A stretch of DNA of 46,921 nt from a virus. Of this stretch, positions 23,614 through 31,521 are shown piece after piece. A model generated the notes under the pieces. The model was not told the DNA's origin and searched no databases. It worked only from the letters and a program-made list of their open reading frames with translations. Position numbers and translations under genes: made by a program. The DNA lies in the IMG/VR virus record IMGVR_UViG_3300038701_001111, positions 1-46,921 of that record; one strand, 5' to 3'. Each line of letters opens with the position of its first letter. Position 1 is the stretch's first letter.

Positions 23614-25288
23614 GCGCCCCGTATGTTCCGAATATGGCGGTTGGTACTTCCGGCGCAATCACCGGCCAGAACGCCATCACAATCGCGTCCGCAAGGTTCG
23701 GGGAGCGTGTCCCCGGCGGTGACTTATCGACCACCAATTTCATCGCGCCGGTTGAGCGGCTTGCGGTTGCCTGTCCGAGTTCTTTTTCGATCTGCCGCAA
23801 CTTTGGCAGCGATGACGGCAGGCTAATCAGGTCATCCGGCGAATAGGTGACGCCCTCGGTGACTGCCCGATAGGTGCGCTCGAACCGCAAACGCAGCTCC
23901 CACCAGCCTTGCGCTTTCAAGTTGCTGTAGAAGTCCTTGTTCGTCGGTGACGCTTTGTCGGGATGCCCGTTTTCGTCCCGCAGAATGTGCTTGTCAGGGA
24001 ATTGTACCCCGGCACCGGCTGACCACGGCGTTAGCTTGATGCCCTTTGGTAAGTGGCCCTCTGCGGCAAGCCGGTTTGCCTCAGACTTGACCCCGGCCCC
24101 GATGCCAACACTGTCATATTGCAACTCGACCGCACCGCGCCCCTGTAGCGCGCCTATAGCCTTGCGTGTGGTCTGGCCTGTGTCGCCTTCGCCCCAATCT
24201 TCTGCGGCGTCCAGCACCGCGCCCTTGCGGATCGCCAGCGCGTTCTTGTCCCCGCCCTCGTCTGCTACGTCCAAGCCCGCAATGGTTGCCCCTGTTGGCT
24301 CAAACCCAAGCGTGACGTGGGCATCTATCGCCGCTTTGATCCAAGCGTTCGGGATAATGACGCCATCGACCGAAGCCGAATAGTTCCTGTCCACCTCTTG
24401 CGCGAACACATGCAAAAGGCCGTCCGCCTCCGCCTTTTTCCGCCGCGCCTGATACCATTCCTCGGTTTTCGCGGGGTGATCCCGCCAATCCATGACAAAG
24501 ACGTTTGTGACGCCGCTGTGCGCCTCTCCGCCGGTCCATTCGACACCGGCCTCGCGCCTGCGATGAAACACGTTGCCAAGGCCGTTGACTGACGAAATGT
24601 CGATCTGCACGCGGGTGTTGTCTGCAAGCGCCGCCTCTATTTTTTCCGGGCGCTCATAATGGGCGCTTTCGTCCTTGAAGTAGATCAGCTTTCGACCGCC
24701 GCGCCCGATGTTGTCACCAGCCTCGCCGGTGATTGTTGCGCCTGTTTTTGGATTGACGATCCGCATATAGGTCATGTGGTCGGTTTCGCTGAACCCCTCG
24801 GGCCAGAACTCGCGCGGCATACCGCGAATGAGCATCCGCATTTTTTCAAAGATGCTGTCAGGGTCGCCAATCTTATCGACTAGCTGCTCTTTGCGTGACC
24901 CCCAACCAACCGCCGCCCCATCCCAGAACCGCCAGAGCCAGACCGAAACAGCGCAACAAACCCAAGTCGCTCCCATATCACGAGCTTTTTCCATCAGCCC
25001 ATTTTCTTCGCCGTGAAGCATCGCCATGATGAACTCGACCATTTCGGCTTGGCGCTCGAACATGATGAACGGCATTTTCGCCGGTGTCGTCTTGCCTGCG
25101 TTGCGCGGATCGTAAGTATCCAGCCAATGGTTGATGAACTCGACCGGATGCGTCCGGTAAAACTCCAGCGCCCCAGCCATTATTACCGGATCGGCGCGCA
25201 TCCTAAGAAGCTGCTGCTGTCGCCATGCCCAAACCGGAACGTAGGCTGGTGGCCAGTTAGCCTTTGTCGCTGTGCAGGGTGGCAGCAT
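23603..25288 (-). CDS. Terminase large subunit
   Basis: A 561-residue packaging motor. N-terminal ATPase: adenine-binding region MPFIMFERQAEMVEF, a variant Walker A in EKARDMGATW, Walker B and catalytic Glu in LIYFKDESAHYE. C-terminal nuclease: GLDVADEGGDKNAL as the first acidic motif and LADAIVMAFWP near the end. It overlaps the small subunit by 32 bases and the portal by 11. GGAGG precedes the start at 25288 by 13 bases. Confidence 0.9.
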   Translation of the reverse strand: MLPPCTATKANWPPAYVPVWAWRQQQLLRMRADPVIMAGALEFYRTHPVEFINHWLDTYDPRNAGKTTPAKMPFIMFERQAEMVEFIMAMLHGEENGLMEKARDMGATWVCCAVSVWLWRFWDGAAVGWGSRKEQLVDKIGDPDSIFEKMRMLIRGMPREFWPEGFSETDHMTYMRIVNPKTGATITGEAGDNIGRGGRKLIYFKDESAHYERPEKIEAALADNTRVQIDISSVNGLGNVFHRRREAGVEWTGGEAHSGVTNVFVMDWRDHPAKTEEWYQARRKKAEADGLLHVFAQEVDRNYSASVDGVIIPNAWIKAAIDAHVTLGFEPTGATIAGLDVADEGGDKNALAIRKGAVLDAAEDWGEGDTGQTTRKAIGALQGRGAVELQYDSVGIGAGVKSEANRLAAEGHLPKGIKLTPWSAGAGVQFPDKHILRDENGHPDKASPTNKDFYSNLKAQGWWELRLRFERTYRAVTEGVTYSPDDLISLPSSLPKLRQIEKELGQATASRSTGAMKLVVDKSPPGTRSPNLADAIVMAFWPVIAPEVPTAIFGTYGAHDD

Positions 25289-25781
25289 AGGCTTCAGCGG
25301 CCTCCTGCGGCGTCATGGCTGTCGTCACGGTCTGTATCGGCCCGCCGCCTGCGCCGGTGTGTTCCCGCTTGTCGGCAAGGCCAAGATCGCGGGCGATGAT
25401 GTTCGTATCGAGAAGGCCGGCAGCCGCACCGGTGAACTTTTGCTCCCAGATAACCGCCTCCACTCGCGTAATGACGTCCGATAAATCCGGGCGCGATTTT
25501 CGCCACTCATCCCATGTGGAACGGGAAATATCGAGGAAGACGCATAACCCCGTGATTGTCATGGCGCGGATGCGGGAGAATGTTTCCCGCGTCACTGCGC
25601 CTTGGAATGCAAAGCCTTTTTCCTCCGCAAGTGAGTTTTCTTCGACCCACTCGAAATATTCCACGCAAGACATCCAGAGATGTTCGCCATCTGCAAACTT
25701 TGGCTTGGGCCCTGCGCTCGATCGCGCCTCCCAAAGCCGGTTGCCCGACAGGAAGCGCCCGCTCTCGTCACGGTCGCTCAT
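25257..25781 (-). CDS. Terminase small subunit
   Basis: A 174-residue DNA-recognition subunit. It opens with ESGRFLSGNRLWEARSSAG, common in P22 gp3-type small terminases, then has an HTH-like segment (TGLCVFLDISRSTWDEWRKS) and a helical oligomerisation part (AVIWEQKFTGAAAGLLDTNI with LGLADKREH). First gene of the late block, just past the terminator at 25810. Confidence 0.85.
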   Translation of the reverse strand: MSDRDESGRFLSGNRLWEARSSAGPKPKFADGEHLWMSCVEYFEWVEENSLAEEKGFAFQGAVTRETFSRIRAMTITGLCVFLDISRSTWDEWRKSRPDLSDVITRVEAVIWEQKFTGAAAGLLDTNIIARDLGLADKREHTGAGGGPIQTVTTAMTPQEAAEAYAATLHSDKG

Positions 25782-25809
25782 GTCGACCTCCGATGCTTAA
25801 AACACAAAA

Positions 25810-25835
25810 CGCCCGAGAGGGGGTTCCTCCGGGCG
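25810..25835 (-). terminator. Intrinsic terminator before the packaging genes
   Basis: CGCCCG and CGGGCG pair with partial inner pairing (GG/CC), followed on the minus strand by TTTTGTGTTTT. It separates the replication/regulatory operon from the late operon. Late expression then needs antitermination or a new promoter, so the gene just upstream deserves attention as a late regulator. Confidence 0.8.
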
Positions 25836-25890
25836 TGGATCATAGTATCGCTGGCGATTATGTATGAGTTTGCATGGAATTTGCGCACAG

Positions 25891-26532
25891 TCAACCCTCC
25901 ACCACCAGATGTAGCTTTCGCAACGCCTCAAGCGCCACCAGTCCGCGCCTCGTTGGCTTCCGGTCCCGCCATAGGTCAACACGCTCCAATCGAGCGTCAA
26001 CCATGGCCCGGTGATGTTCCCTCGACAGGTGCCCGAGATGGCCTTGCCACTTCATCCAACCGTTAATCGCGTCCCGGTCCCGTGTCTCGCTGTCGCGCAG
26101 ATCGACCGTGTGTCCGCTGTCGGTCTCCATGCGATCCGGCACCATTGCGATTGCCGCGCCCTTGGGGTGCTCTGACTGCCCGATGTAGCGGCGGCGATAC
26201 TGATCCTCAGCAGCGCACCACGCCTTAAACGTCCGCCAAAGCCGCGTGCATTCCGCATCTGAGCACTTGGACTTCATCACCAGACCTATCTGAGAGCCAG
26301 CGTAGTCGTCGCTGAGTGCGGTCCTGCCCTTTTGGGTATCTTCGCCCCCGAAATGACGCACTCGCGCCTGCAGGGCGGTTCTCTGCGGGTCGTCGGCCTG
26401 TTGCCGTGTCCGTTCGACAAAGCACTTGTCCTTGCCGCGCTTCGGAACCTCCGCCAAGCCCAGCCCGTCCGGTGCATCGCGCTTTGCCCGCTTCGCCCTT
26501 CGTTTCGCGCCCTTGCTGTAGCTCGTCATCAT
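25891..26532 (-). CDS. Basic hypothetical protein at the end of the early leftward operon
   Basis: A 213-residue protein with a very basic N-terminus (KGAKRRAKRAKR) and two Cys (KCSDAECTRLW). The C-terminal half has REHHRAMVDARLERVDLWRD. It is the last gene before the terminator ahead of the terminase genes, the place where lambdoid phages encode the late antiterminator Q. I see no Q signature, so that role is only positional inference. Confidence 0.65.
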   Translation of the reverse strand: MMTSYSKGAKRRAKRAKRDAPDGLGLAEVPKRGKDKCFVERTRQQADDPQRTALQARVRHFGGEDTQKGRTALSDDYAGSQIGLVMKSKCSDAECTRLWRTFKAWCAAEDQYRRRYIGQSEHPKGAAIAMVPDRMETDSGHTVDLRDSETRDRDAINGWMKWQGHLGHLSREHHRAMVDARLERVDLWRDRKPTRRGLVALEALRKLHLVVEG

Positions 26533-26762
26533 TTACCTGCCTTGTGCCCGCTTACTTTCTCGACGACCTGAACCAAGAATGTTTCCAGGTCGGGGCGCTC
26601 CTCCGCCATAAAGTTTGCCACTGAGTTCGCATCAATTCGATCCGAGTAAAATCCATCCATGTTTACAGGATTGATGACACCCAAGCGCCCATCGGTGAGA
26701 AACCAATCGCGGTCAACATCCGCCGAATCGACCTGCACGATTGCAAAAACACAGCCCGTCAC
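26529..26762 (-). CDS. Small hypothetical protein
   Basis: A 77-residue protein (MTGCVFAIVQVDSADVDRDW...) with strands then a C-terminal helix (FMAEERPDLETFLVQVVEKV). ATGA overlaps both neighbours, so it is translated within the replication operon. Function unknown. Confidence 0.6.
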   Translation of the reverse strand: MTGCVFAIVQVDSADVDRDWFLTDGRLGVINPVNMDGFYSDRIDANSVANFMAEERPDLETFLVQVVEKVSGHKAGK

Positions 26763-27409
26763 TTGACCCCCGCCAACTTCGCCACGCGCGGACTGAGTGA
26801 TTTCTTGATTGACCCAAGTTGCGCCGTCGCGCTGTCCAGTCGATCCTTCTGCGCTTTCATTTCCGTCTTGATTCGGGCCACCTCGGTTTCTGCGGCATCA
26901 AGCTGATCGCGCAGACCGCTGAAGGCTGCGCGCGACTGCTCAAACGCTTCACTGAGTTTCGCCATGTCGTCGTTTGATCCGTCAGGCCCAAACTCGGCTT
27001 CCCGAATTTCTGCGACCCATCCAGGCATGACACCAAGAACATCAGCCACAGTGTCGTCAGTGTCGCCTCGCTGATACCGGCCCGCGTCTATGTCGTAGCA
27101 CTCGGCCAGCATGGTTATGATCTCGATCCTCTGGCGTTTTGTCGGCTCACGGGGTGCGTCAGCCTTGGGCTCTTGCTTCATCGGTACGACCTTTCGTTTT
27201 GCCTCACACGTCGGACAACGGAGCTTGTTTTTGACGTAGGACCAGCCATGCGTCGTTAGCTTGCTCCTGACCTGCCCCTCGTCCGGGACCCAGACGTTGC
27301 CCGGATTGCGGCGGTAATCACACGTCACGCATTCTCGCCGCCCACAATCGTCGCATACCCCGTTCGCCTTCTAGACAGCGCCATTTGATTTCTTGATCGG
27401 CTCAATCAT
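26759..27409 (-). pseudogene. Zinc-binding coiled-coil protein interrupted by an in-frame amber codon
   Basis: From an ATG at 27409 with a strong site (AAAGGAGCTTCTCG) the frame reads MIEPIKKSNGAV, then UAG at 27371-27373, then resumes as KANGVCDDCGRRECVTCDYR and runs open to 26759 (217 codons with both stops). Two CxxC pairs straddle the first downstream codons and a third (CPTC) follows near residue 50, so the zinc site needs sequence before the GTG at 27328, the only start for the shorter 189-residue form. The C-terminal half is a coiled coil. Mutation or amber readthrough are both possible. Confidence 0.65.
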
Positions 27410-27479
27410 CGAGAAGCTCCTTTCGCGGTCATCATCGCGCTCCGTGTGCGTAGGTTTTGGGATTTGCGGGGGTGGTCAT
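27406..27479 (-). other. Chain of two micro-ORFs between helicase and zinc gene
   Basis: MTTPANPKTYAHGAR (27432-27479) begins in the helicase stop as ATGA. MMTAKGASR (27406-27435) begins in its stop and ends in the next ATG. All junctions overlap, so they could simply pass ribosomes along to the zinc gene's start. They may also be relics of deleted genes. Confidence 0.35.
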
Positions 27480-28903
27480 GCGTTGTCCTTGCGGTATCTC
27501 GCTGGGTCATCGAAGCGATGATAGGCCATCGTATGCGGCGCGAAACTCAGCCTCATGCTGCCCCGCTCAAAGCCGTAAAGCTGCACGTCCCGCACCTTCC
27601 AGCACTCGACGCGAACGAACTTCTCGCCCTCGTCAGTCTCGTCGTGATGGACGCTGAACCCGAGGCTTGGCTTGTTGAAGAACGCCGCGCTGTCGGCAAT
27701 GTCGTATCCTGTCGGGCTGCGAGGCTTGCCTTCGGTCTGCATCTTGCGGGGGTGCGCGATCACGCAGATGTGGGTGTCGAATTGCTCTGCCCACTTGCGG
27801 ATTTGCTGGAGTGCGAAGTTGATGTAGGACGTCATGTTTTCGCCCGGCTCTGGCAAGTGCTCCAGTTCGTTCCACGGGTCCACCAAGATCAGCTTGCAGT
27901 TATCGCGGACAGCCAGCGTGTAGATCATGTTCTTGAGCCAGCCGATATTGTGGATCGAGTCCTCAAAGGTCCGATGCACAATGCGGAAATGACGGTCGAG
28001 GAATGCTGCGCAAGCCTCCCGGTCAATCTTGGTCATTTCGCCCCAAGGCTTGCCGCTCTTGAGCCTCGCGAGGTGATCCCTGATCCGGTATGGGTGCGTT
28101 TCGAACGCCAGCATCCCGACGCGGATGTTTTCGCTCATGGCGACGTGATAGGCTGCGAAGGTCGAGAACGTGGACTTGCCCGCCCCTGGCGTTCCGGTGC
28201 CGACGGACATCGCGCCAACCTCAAAAGCCAAGACGTGATCGAACGGTGATGACCCCATGCGCAGGACGCGCCGATCCGGAAGCGGAGGCAGATCAGAGAT
28301 CCCGGTGATGAACCCGCCCTCCGGGTCGATGCGCTTGGCTTCCAGCAGGCACTTGCCGAGTATGCCCTCGCCGTGCCGCACAAGCACGTCGTTCGCGTCC
28401 TTGCAGTCATCGGGCCACGTCACGAACCGCACGTCATGCCCGAGCAGGATGTTCGCCACGGCCTTGGGTAAGCTCCGGCCTGTCTCGTCGCTGTCGCCCG
28501 CCACGATCACGTAGGGCGCCTTGCGCAACAGCGGTTCAGCCTCGATCAGACATTCCCGCTTCGTGCCATCTGTGTTCCAGCCATCGGGCAGACTGACCGC
28601 GCGGGTGTACCCGGCCTGCATCACGGACAGACAGTCGATCTCGCCTTCGGTGATGACGATCGGGGCCTCGCCAGATCGCAGGCAATCCTCGTTGTATAGC
28701 CCGCGGCTGACGTTCGGAGTGCTGCGCCAGTCCTTGCGGTCAATCGCCCTGAATTTACCGGCGTAGGGCTTGCCGTCCCTGCGGTACGCGAACGCTGCCG
28801 CTTCGCCCAACCCCTGAATCGAGCGCGCGCCGACCCCCATGTGATCCAGCAAAGCGCTGTCCAGTTTGCGAACCTGTTCCAGCCATGTCCGAACGTCTGT
28901 CAT
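27476..28903 (-). CDS. Primase-helicase: TOPRIM plus DnaB/T7 gp4-type helicase
   Basis: A 475-residue replication protein. TOPRIM domain: VITEGEIDCLSVMQAG and VIVAGDSDETGRSLP with the acidic metal-binding residues. RecA-type helicase: Walker A GTPGAGKST, Walker B KLILVDPWNE, then HICVIAHPRKMQ and FFNKPSLGFSVHHDE. The zinc-ribbon domain that normally opens such proteins is in another frame just upstream (28755-29099). ATG at 28903 has AAGGTGGGG 9 bases before it, so it can be translated alone, like T7 gp4B. Confidence 0.85.
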   Translation of the reverse strand: MTDVRTWLEQVRKLDSALLDHMGVGARSIQGLGEAAAFAYRRDGKPYAGKFRAIDRKDWRSTPNVSRGLYNEDCLRSGEAPIVITEGEIDCLSVMQAGYTRAVSLPDGWNTDGTKRECLIEAEPLLRKAPYVIVAGDSDETGRSLPKAVANILLGHDVRFVTWPDDCKDANDVLVRHGEGILGKCLLEAKRIDPEGGFITGISDLPPLPDRRVLRMGSSPFDHVLAFEVGAMSVGTGTPGAGKSTFSTFAAYHVAMSENIRVGMLAFETHPYRIRDHLARLKSGKPWGEMTKIDREACAAFLDRHFRIVHRTFEDSIHNIGWLKNMIYTLAVRDNCKLILVDPWNELEHLPEPGENMTSYINFALQQIRKWAEQFDTHICVIAHPRKMQTEGKPRSPTGYDIADSAAFFNKPSLGFSVHHDETDEGEKFVRVECWKVRDVQLYGFERGSMRLSFAPHTMAYHRFDDPARYRKDNA

Positions 28904-29099
28904 CGAAGAATTCCCCACCTTGCCATCCGCAGTGCCAGCAGTGCCATTGAACGCCATCAGACTTGAACCCGACGCTCAGACACGGGTCGCGTTTGTTCTT
29001 CCGGCCCGCGCTGCACTCCGGGCAGGTCGTTCGCTGGTTGCCCTGCTGGTGCCGGACGGTGATCCCGTTCCGGTGCAGGATTTCGCTTGCTGTCTGCAT
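28755..29099 (-). CDS. Primase zinc-ribbon domain in a separate frame
   Basis: Starts MQTASEILHRNGITVRHQQG and contains two metal-binding pairs, TTCPECSAGRKNKRDPCLSV and WHCWHCGWQGGEFFDD, the primase zinc ribbon of T7 gp4-like enzymes (template recognition). After about residue 70 (near 28890) the frame only reads helicase-coding DNA out of phase, so the last 45 residues look non-native. A shift of +1 (or -2) near 28900 would join it to the TOPRIM-helicase frame. GGGAGG lies 9 bases before the ATG. Confidence 0.75.
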   Translation of the reverse strand: MQTASEILHRNGITVRHQQGNQRTTCPECSAGRKNKRDPCLSVGFKSDGVQWHCWHCGWQGGEFFDDRRSDMAGTGSQTGQRFAGSHGGRRALDSGVGRSGSVRVPQGRQALRR

Positions 29100-29226
29100 G
29101 GCGTAGCGCCTCCCATCGTTGCAGTCCCTGAGCCTTGGCCGCGACGGTCTCAGCCTCGAAGCGTGTCATGCCGCCGTCGAACTCCATGATCGCGCTGCGT
29201 TCTTCGAATTGGTCAAAATCAAACAT
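28957..29226 (-). CDS. Small protein overlapping the primase zinc-ribbon gene
   Basis: An 89-residue frame starting MFDFDQFEERSAIMEFDGGM with GGAAGAACACGT before the ATG. The first 45 residues (MTRFEAETVAAKAQGLQRWE) are typical of small proteins between DUF1376 and primase genes in alphaproteobacterial phages. The remainder overlaps the zinc-ribbon gene for 143 bases, so the C-terminal part is of doubtful value. Confidence 0.6.
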   Translation of the reverse strand: MFDFDQFEERSAIMEFDGGMTRFEAETVAAKAQGLQRWEALRHADSKRNPAPERDHRPAPAGQPANDLPGVQRGPEEQTRPVSERRVQV

Positions 29227-29983
29227 ACGTGTTCTTCCACCCATCCCATGCGCTGTAGGTTTGAAGCTGCCCGTCATCGAGATACCGGGTGTCGCCGTCC
29301 TCCGGCTTTTTCCGCTTGGCCTTGACCGCCCGCTCCTCGATCGACTTCCTGATCCAGTTTCGCCAAGTCGCCTGCCAGTCGAGCTTGACGCCCTTCTGGC
29401 CGGGAACGCCCCGCCAGTAATCGCCAAACCGATCCGCCTCTCGCCGGACGCTCAACTCGTCCATGCCATGATCGACAGCCCACTGCCCCCAAGCCTTCGG
29501 AAGCGACCAGTCTTCTCGCAGTCGAGAACCCTTCTTTTTGGAAGAACCTTTAGGTTCTTCTTTTTCTACTGGTTCTGGTTCTGGTTCTGGTATGCTTTCG
29601 TTTGGGTTAACCGAATTTGAACCGTCCGCTTTTGTTAAGCTGTTGTTTTTGCTGTCTTTGGGCCTTCCACCTTTGGCACCATTTTGACGGTTCTTTGCGA
29701 TTTTTTCTTGCGTATTTTTCCAAATTTTCAGCAAGTTTTTCTGCGAAATGTGGCCGTCTTCGAACGTCAGGAAGGGTGAAAGACGGTCCTTGATGCGCTT
29801 CCATTTGGCGACCGTGAGGCCCAAAATTCGGGCGTTGTCGCGGTCGTCATCAGGCACCCATCCGTTGCGCCGCCACATCGCCGCTAGCAGCAAAAGGTAG
29901 GCCCCGTGCTCCTCTGTGCTGAGGTGCGTCGTATCCGCCAGATAGGCGTCCCAAAACATGGGCATGGATGGTGCCTGACTCAT
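29219..29983 (-). CDS. DUF1376 replication initiator-like protein
   Basis: A 254-residue protein with an N-terminal DUF1376 winged-helix domain (PMFWDAYLADTTHLSTEEHG, YLLLLAAMWRRNGWVPDDD). A low-complexity linker follows (AKGGRPKDSKNN, EPEPEPV, PKGSSKKKG), then a C-terminal domain with RLREDWSLPKAWGQWAV and a WQATWRNWIRKS end. Such genes stand where lambda O stands and are taken as replication initiators. The linker is encoded by AT-rich repetitive DNA. Confidence 0.8.
   Translation of the reverse strand: MSQAPSMPMFWDAYLADTTHLSTEEHGAYLLLLAAMWRRNGWVPDDDRDNARILGLTVAKWKRIKDRLSPFLTFEDGHISQKNLLKIWKNTQEKIAKNRQNGAKGGRPKDSKNNSLTKADGSNSVNPNESIPEPEPEPVEKEEPKGSSKKKGSRLREDWSLPKAWGQWAVDHGMDELSVRREADRFGDYWRGVPGQKGVKLDWQATWRNWIRKSIEERAVKAKRKKPEDGDTRYLDDGQLQTYSAWDGWKNTYV
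29530..29750. other. Candidate replication origin inside the DUF1376 gene
   Basis: The stretch coding for the linker is strikingly AT-rich for this genome. It holds a hairpin of 8-bp arms (GAAGAACC TTTA GGTTCTTC, 29541-29560) followed by TTTTT, three tandem GGTTCT units (29571-29588), and GGTTAACC nearby. In lambda the origin lies within the O gene between the two protein domains, with iterons and an AT-rich side; this arrangement is parallel. No experimental link. Confidence 0.4.
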
Positions 29984-30156
29984 ACCTTGAACTCCGGGTT
30001 CCAGCTCGCCGTTTCAGCCTCCACAAGCCTCGCGTGGAGCGATTCCGCACCAGCTTCGTCGCCATCATTCAGGGCCTCGACAATGCGCCGGGACAGGATC
30101 TGTGCTTGCGTTTCGAGAGGCTCGATCACGTCGAATTCTGTGGTCTGTTCTGTCAT
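29980..30156 (-). CDS. Small acidic helical protein
   Basis: A 58-residue protein (MTEQTTEFDVIEPLETQAQI...) predicted mostly helical and acidic. ATGA overlaps link it to both the VRR-NUC nuclease gene and the DUF1376 gene. Not recognised. Confidence 0.6.
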   Translation of the reverse strand: MTEQTTEFDVIEPLETQAQILSRRIVEALNDGDEAGAESLHARLVEAETASWNPEFKV

Positions 30157-30527
30157 GCCGCCCGCTCCGAAAACCCGACACCCCAAGCCCGCAGGCACTC
30201 GCGCACGTCGTCAATCGACCGCACGACGGCGACCCGATACCCGAGGCGCTCCAGGTGCGCGTGGACAGCCTTCTGCGATGGCGTGGCATAGTTGCCCTCG
30301 GCCTTGACCTCGAAGAAAATCGCGCCGACGGTTGCGTATGGCAGGACAATTAGATCGGGCCAGCCCGTGACCATGCCATTGGCCTTTTTCCGCACCGTCG
30401 CCATCATGGCCTTCTTGCCGGACAGGTGACTTTCCCCCGGCGCATGGTGTACCAGCGCATCCGGCATGACCGCGCGCAGGTACGCCACGATAGCGCGCTG
30501 AATGGGCGTCTCGCGATCAACTGCCAC
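30153..30527 (-). CDS. VRR-NUC domain nuclease
   Basis: A 124-residue PD-(D/E)XK nuclease of the VRR-NUC family. The catalytic pattern is visible as GWPDLIVLP (Asp), IFFEVKAEGN (Glu-x-Lys) and PSQKAVHAHLERLGYRVAVV (Gln helix). Stand-alone phage VRR-NUC proteins can cut branched DNA such as Holliday junctions. The start is put at GTG 30527, 6 bases after GGAGG, within the upstream gene's end; a TTG at 30545 is less likely. Confidence 0.85.
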   Translation of the reverse strand: MAVDRETPIQRAIVAYLRAVMPDALVHHAPGESHLSGKKAMMATVRKKANGMVTGWPDLIVLPYATVGAIFFEVKAEGNYATPSQKAVHAHLERLGYRVAVVRSIDDVRECLRAWGVGFSERAA

Positions 30528-30684
30528 GTCTTGCCTCCAACTCAACCTGCCGCCGCAGCATATCCCCCCGACACTCCGCCGGGAAAACCTCGCCCCGCTC
30601 CCGGAACGCGGCCACGAGCGCGTCGAGTTCTTCGACGGTCGTGCAGGTTGCGATCTTGCGAGGGAGGTGCGGGTCGGGTTTCAT
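30517..30684 (-). CDS. Small hypothetical protein
   Basis: A 55-residue protein (MKPDPHLPRKIATCTTVEEL...) with one helical domain ending VELEARRGS. It starts in an ATGA overlap with the HTH protein upstream and ends inside the VRR-NUC start. Function unknown. Confidence 0.6.
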   Translation of the reverse strand: MKPDPHLPRKIATCTTVEELDALVAAFRERGEVFPAECRGDMLRRQVELEARRGS

Positions 30685-31286
30685 GTGCCGCACTCCATCC
30701 ACGCCCGTGCAAAGGCCCGGTCTGTGTGCAGGCGCGACATCGCCACCGCGACCGCTGCTTGAACGTCAGCCGACGGTTCGCGCTCGAACACACCGCCAAT
30801 CGCCGCGCGGATCGGGCGGATTTGGTCGTGCAGGGCGGGTTTCGGCGCACCCGCGACAGGCTTTGGCGCTGGATTTACCGGCTTTGGCTTGGGCTTTGGT
30901 CGCGGCGTCTTACCTTGAGCGGCCAGCTTTTTGGCTTGATACCGGCGTGCGGATTCAGCCTTGCGCTCTGCCTGAATGCGTGGTGGCAATCCGCGCGGGA
31001 CCAGCGGCTTGTTTGCCTCTAGCCCCATCTTGCGCCGGATATAGCGCACGCTTTGCCACGCCATGCCGCTTGTGAGTGCAATTTCTTCGTCTGTCAGGCC
31101 GCATTCGTGCAGGTGCGCAATAGATCGCCGCTTGCGTTCCGACTCCAGCGTCACCGGTGACGTGATGTTGTTATACCGCCTGATCTCGAAAATTTGACGG
31201 ACGCACATGCCCATCTTTGCCGCGATTTCTTTGTCATTCATCCCGGCGGCTGCATAGGTGGCGACGGTCTTGGCGGTGGCGTTCAT
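30681..31286 (-). CDS. Tandem helix-turn-helix regulator
   Basis: A 201-residue protein with two HTH-like units: AAGMNDKEIAAKMGMCVRQI at 14-33 and CGLTDEEIALTSGMAWQSVR at 60-79. A Lys/Pro linker (PRPKPKPKPVNPAPKPVAG) leads to a helical C-terminal domain. The two HTHs suggest recognition of a direct repeat. In position it is an early leftward gene after cro, so regulation of replication or late genes is plausible. Confidence 0.7.
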   Translation of the reverse strand: MNATAKTVATYAAAGMNDKEIAAKMGMCVRQIFEIRRYNNITSPVTLESERKRRSIAHLHECGLTDEEIALTSGMAWQSVRYIRRKMGLEANKPLVPRGLPPRIQAERKAESARRYQAKKLAAQGKTPRPKPKPKPVNPAPKPVAGAPKPALHDQIRPIRAAIGGVFEREPSADVQAAVAVAMSRLHTDRAFARAWMECGT

Positions 31287-31299
31287 GTCGTTACCCCCT

Positions 31300-31521
31300 T
31301 TAAAAGCCCCGATGCGCGAGCAGGCGCACCGGGGGAGTTTCCAACAGGAAGATTGCCGGGTTCGGAGCCGCAGCCCCCGGCGTAGCTGTCTGAGCGGACG
31401 GAACGCCGCCGACCCCGAATTCTCGCGCGAGGCTTTGACCCTGGGAGGAGTTGAGCAGCCTCGCGCTGGCCCGACGCGGAGGTCTCGCGCTGGGTGTGGG
31501 GATGTGGGTTTGTGGGGTCAT
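31300..31521 (-). CDS. Doubtful small protein
   Basis: A 73-residue Pro/Ala/Arg-rich frame starting in an ATGA overlap with the previous gene. The sequence has low complexity and no clear fold, and the gap before the HTH gene could instead be a leader. Kept because of the coupling and the lack of a better reading. Confidence 0.35.
   Translation of the reverse strand: MTPQTHIPTPSARPPRRASARLLNSSQGQSLAREFGVGGVPSAQTATPGAAAPNPAIFLLETPPVRLLAHRGF

Noticed and set aside
31300-31521. A regulatory RNA instead of the doubtful 73-codon gene
   Set aside because: No promoter or terminator could be defined, so no RNA call is made.
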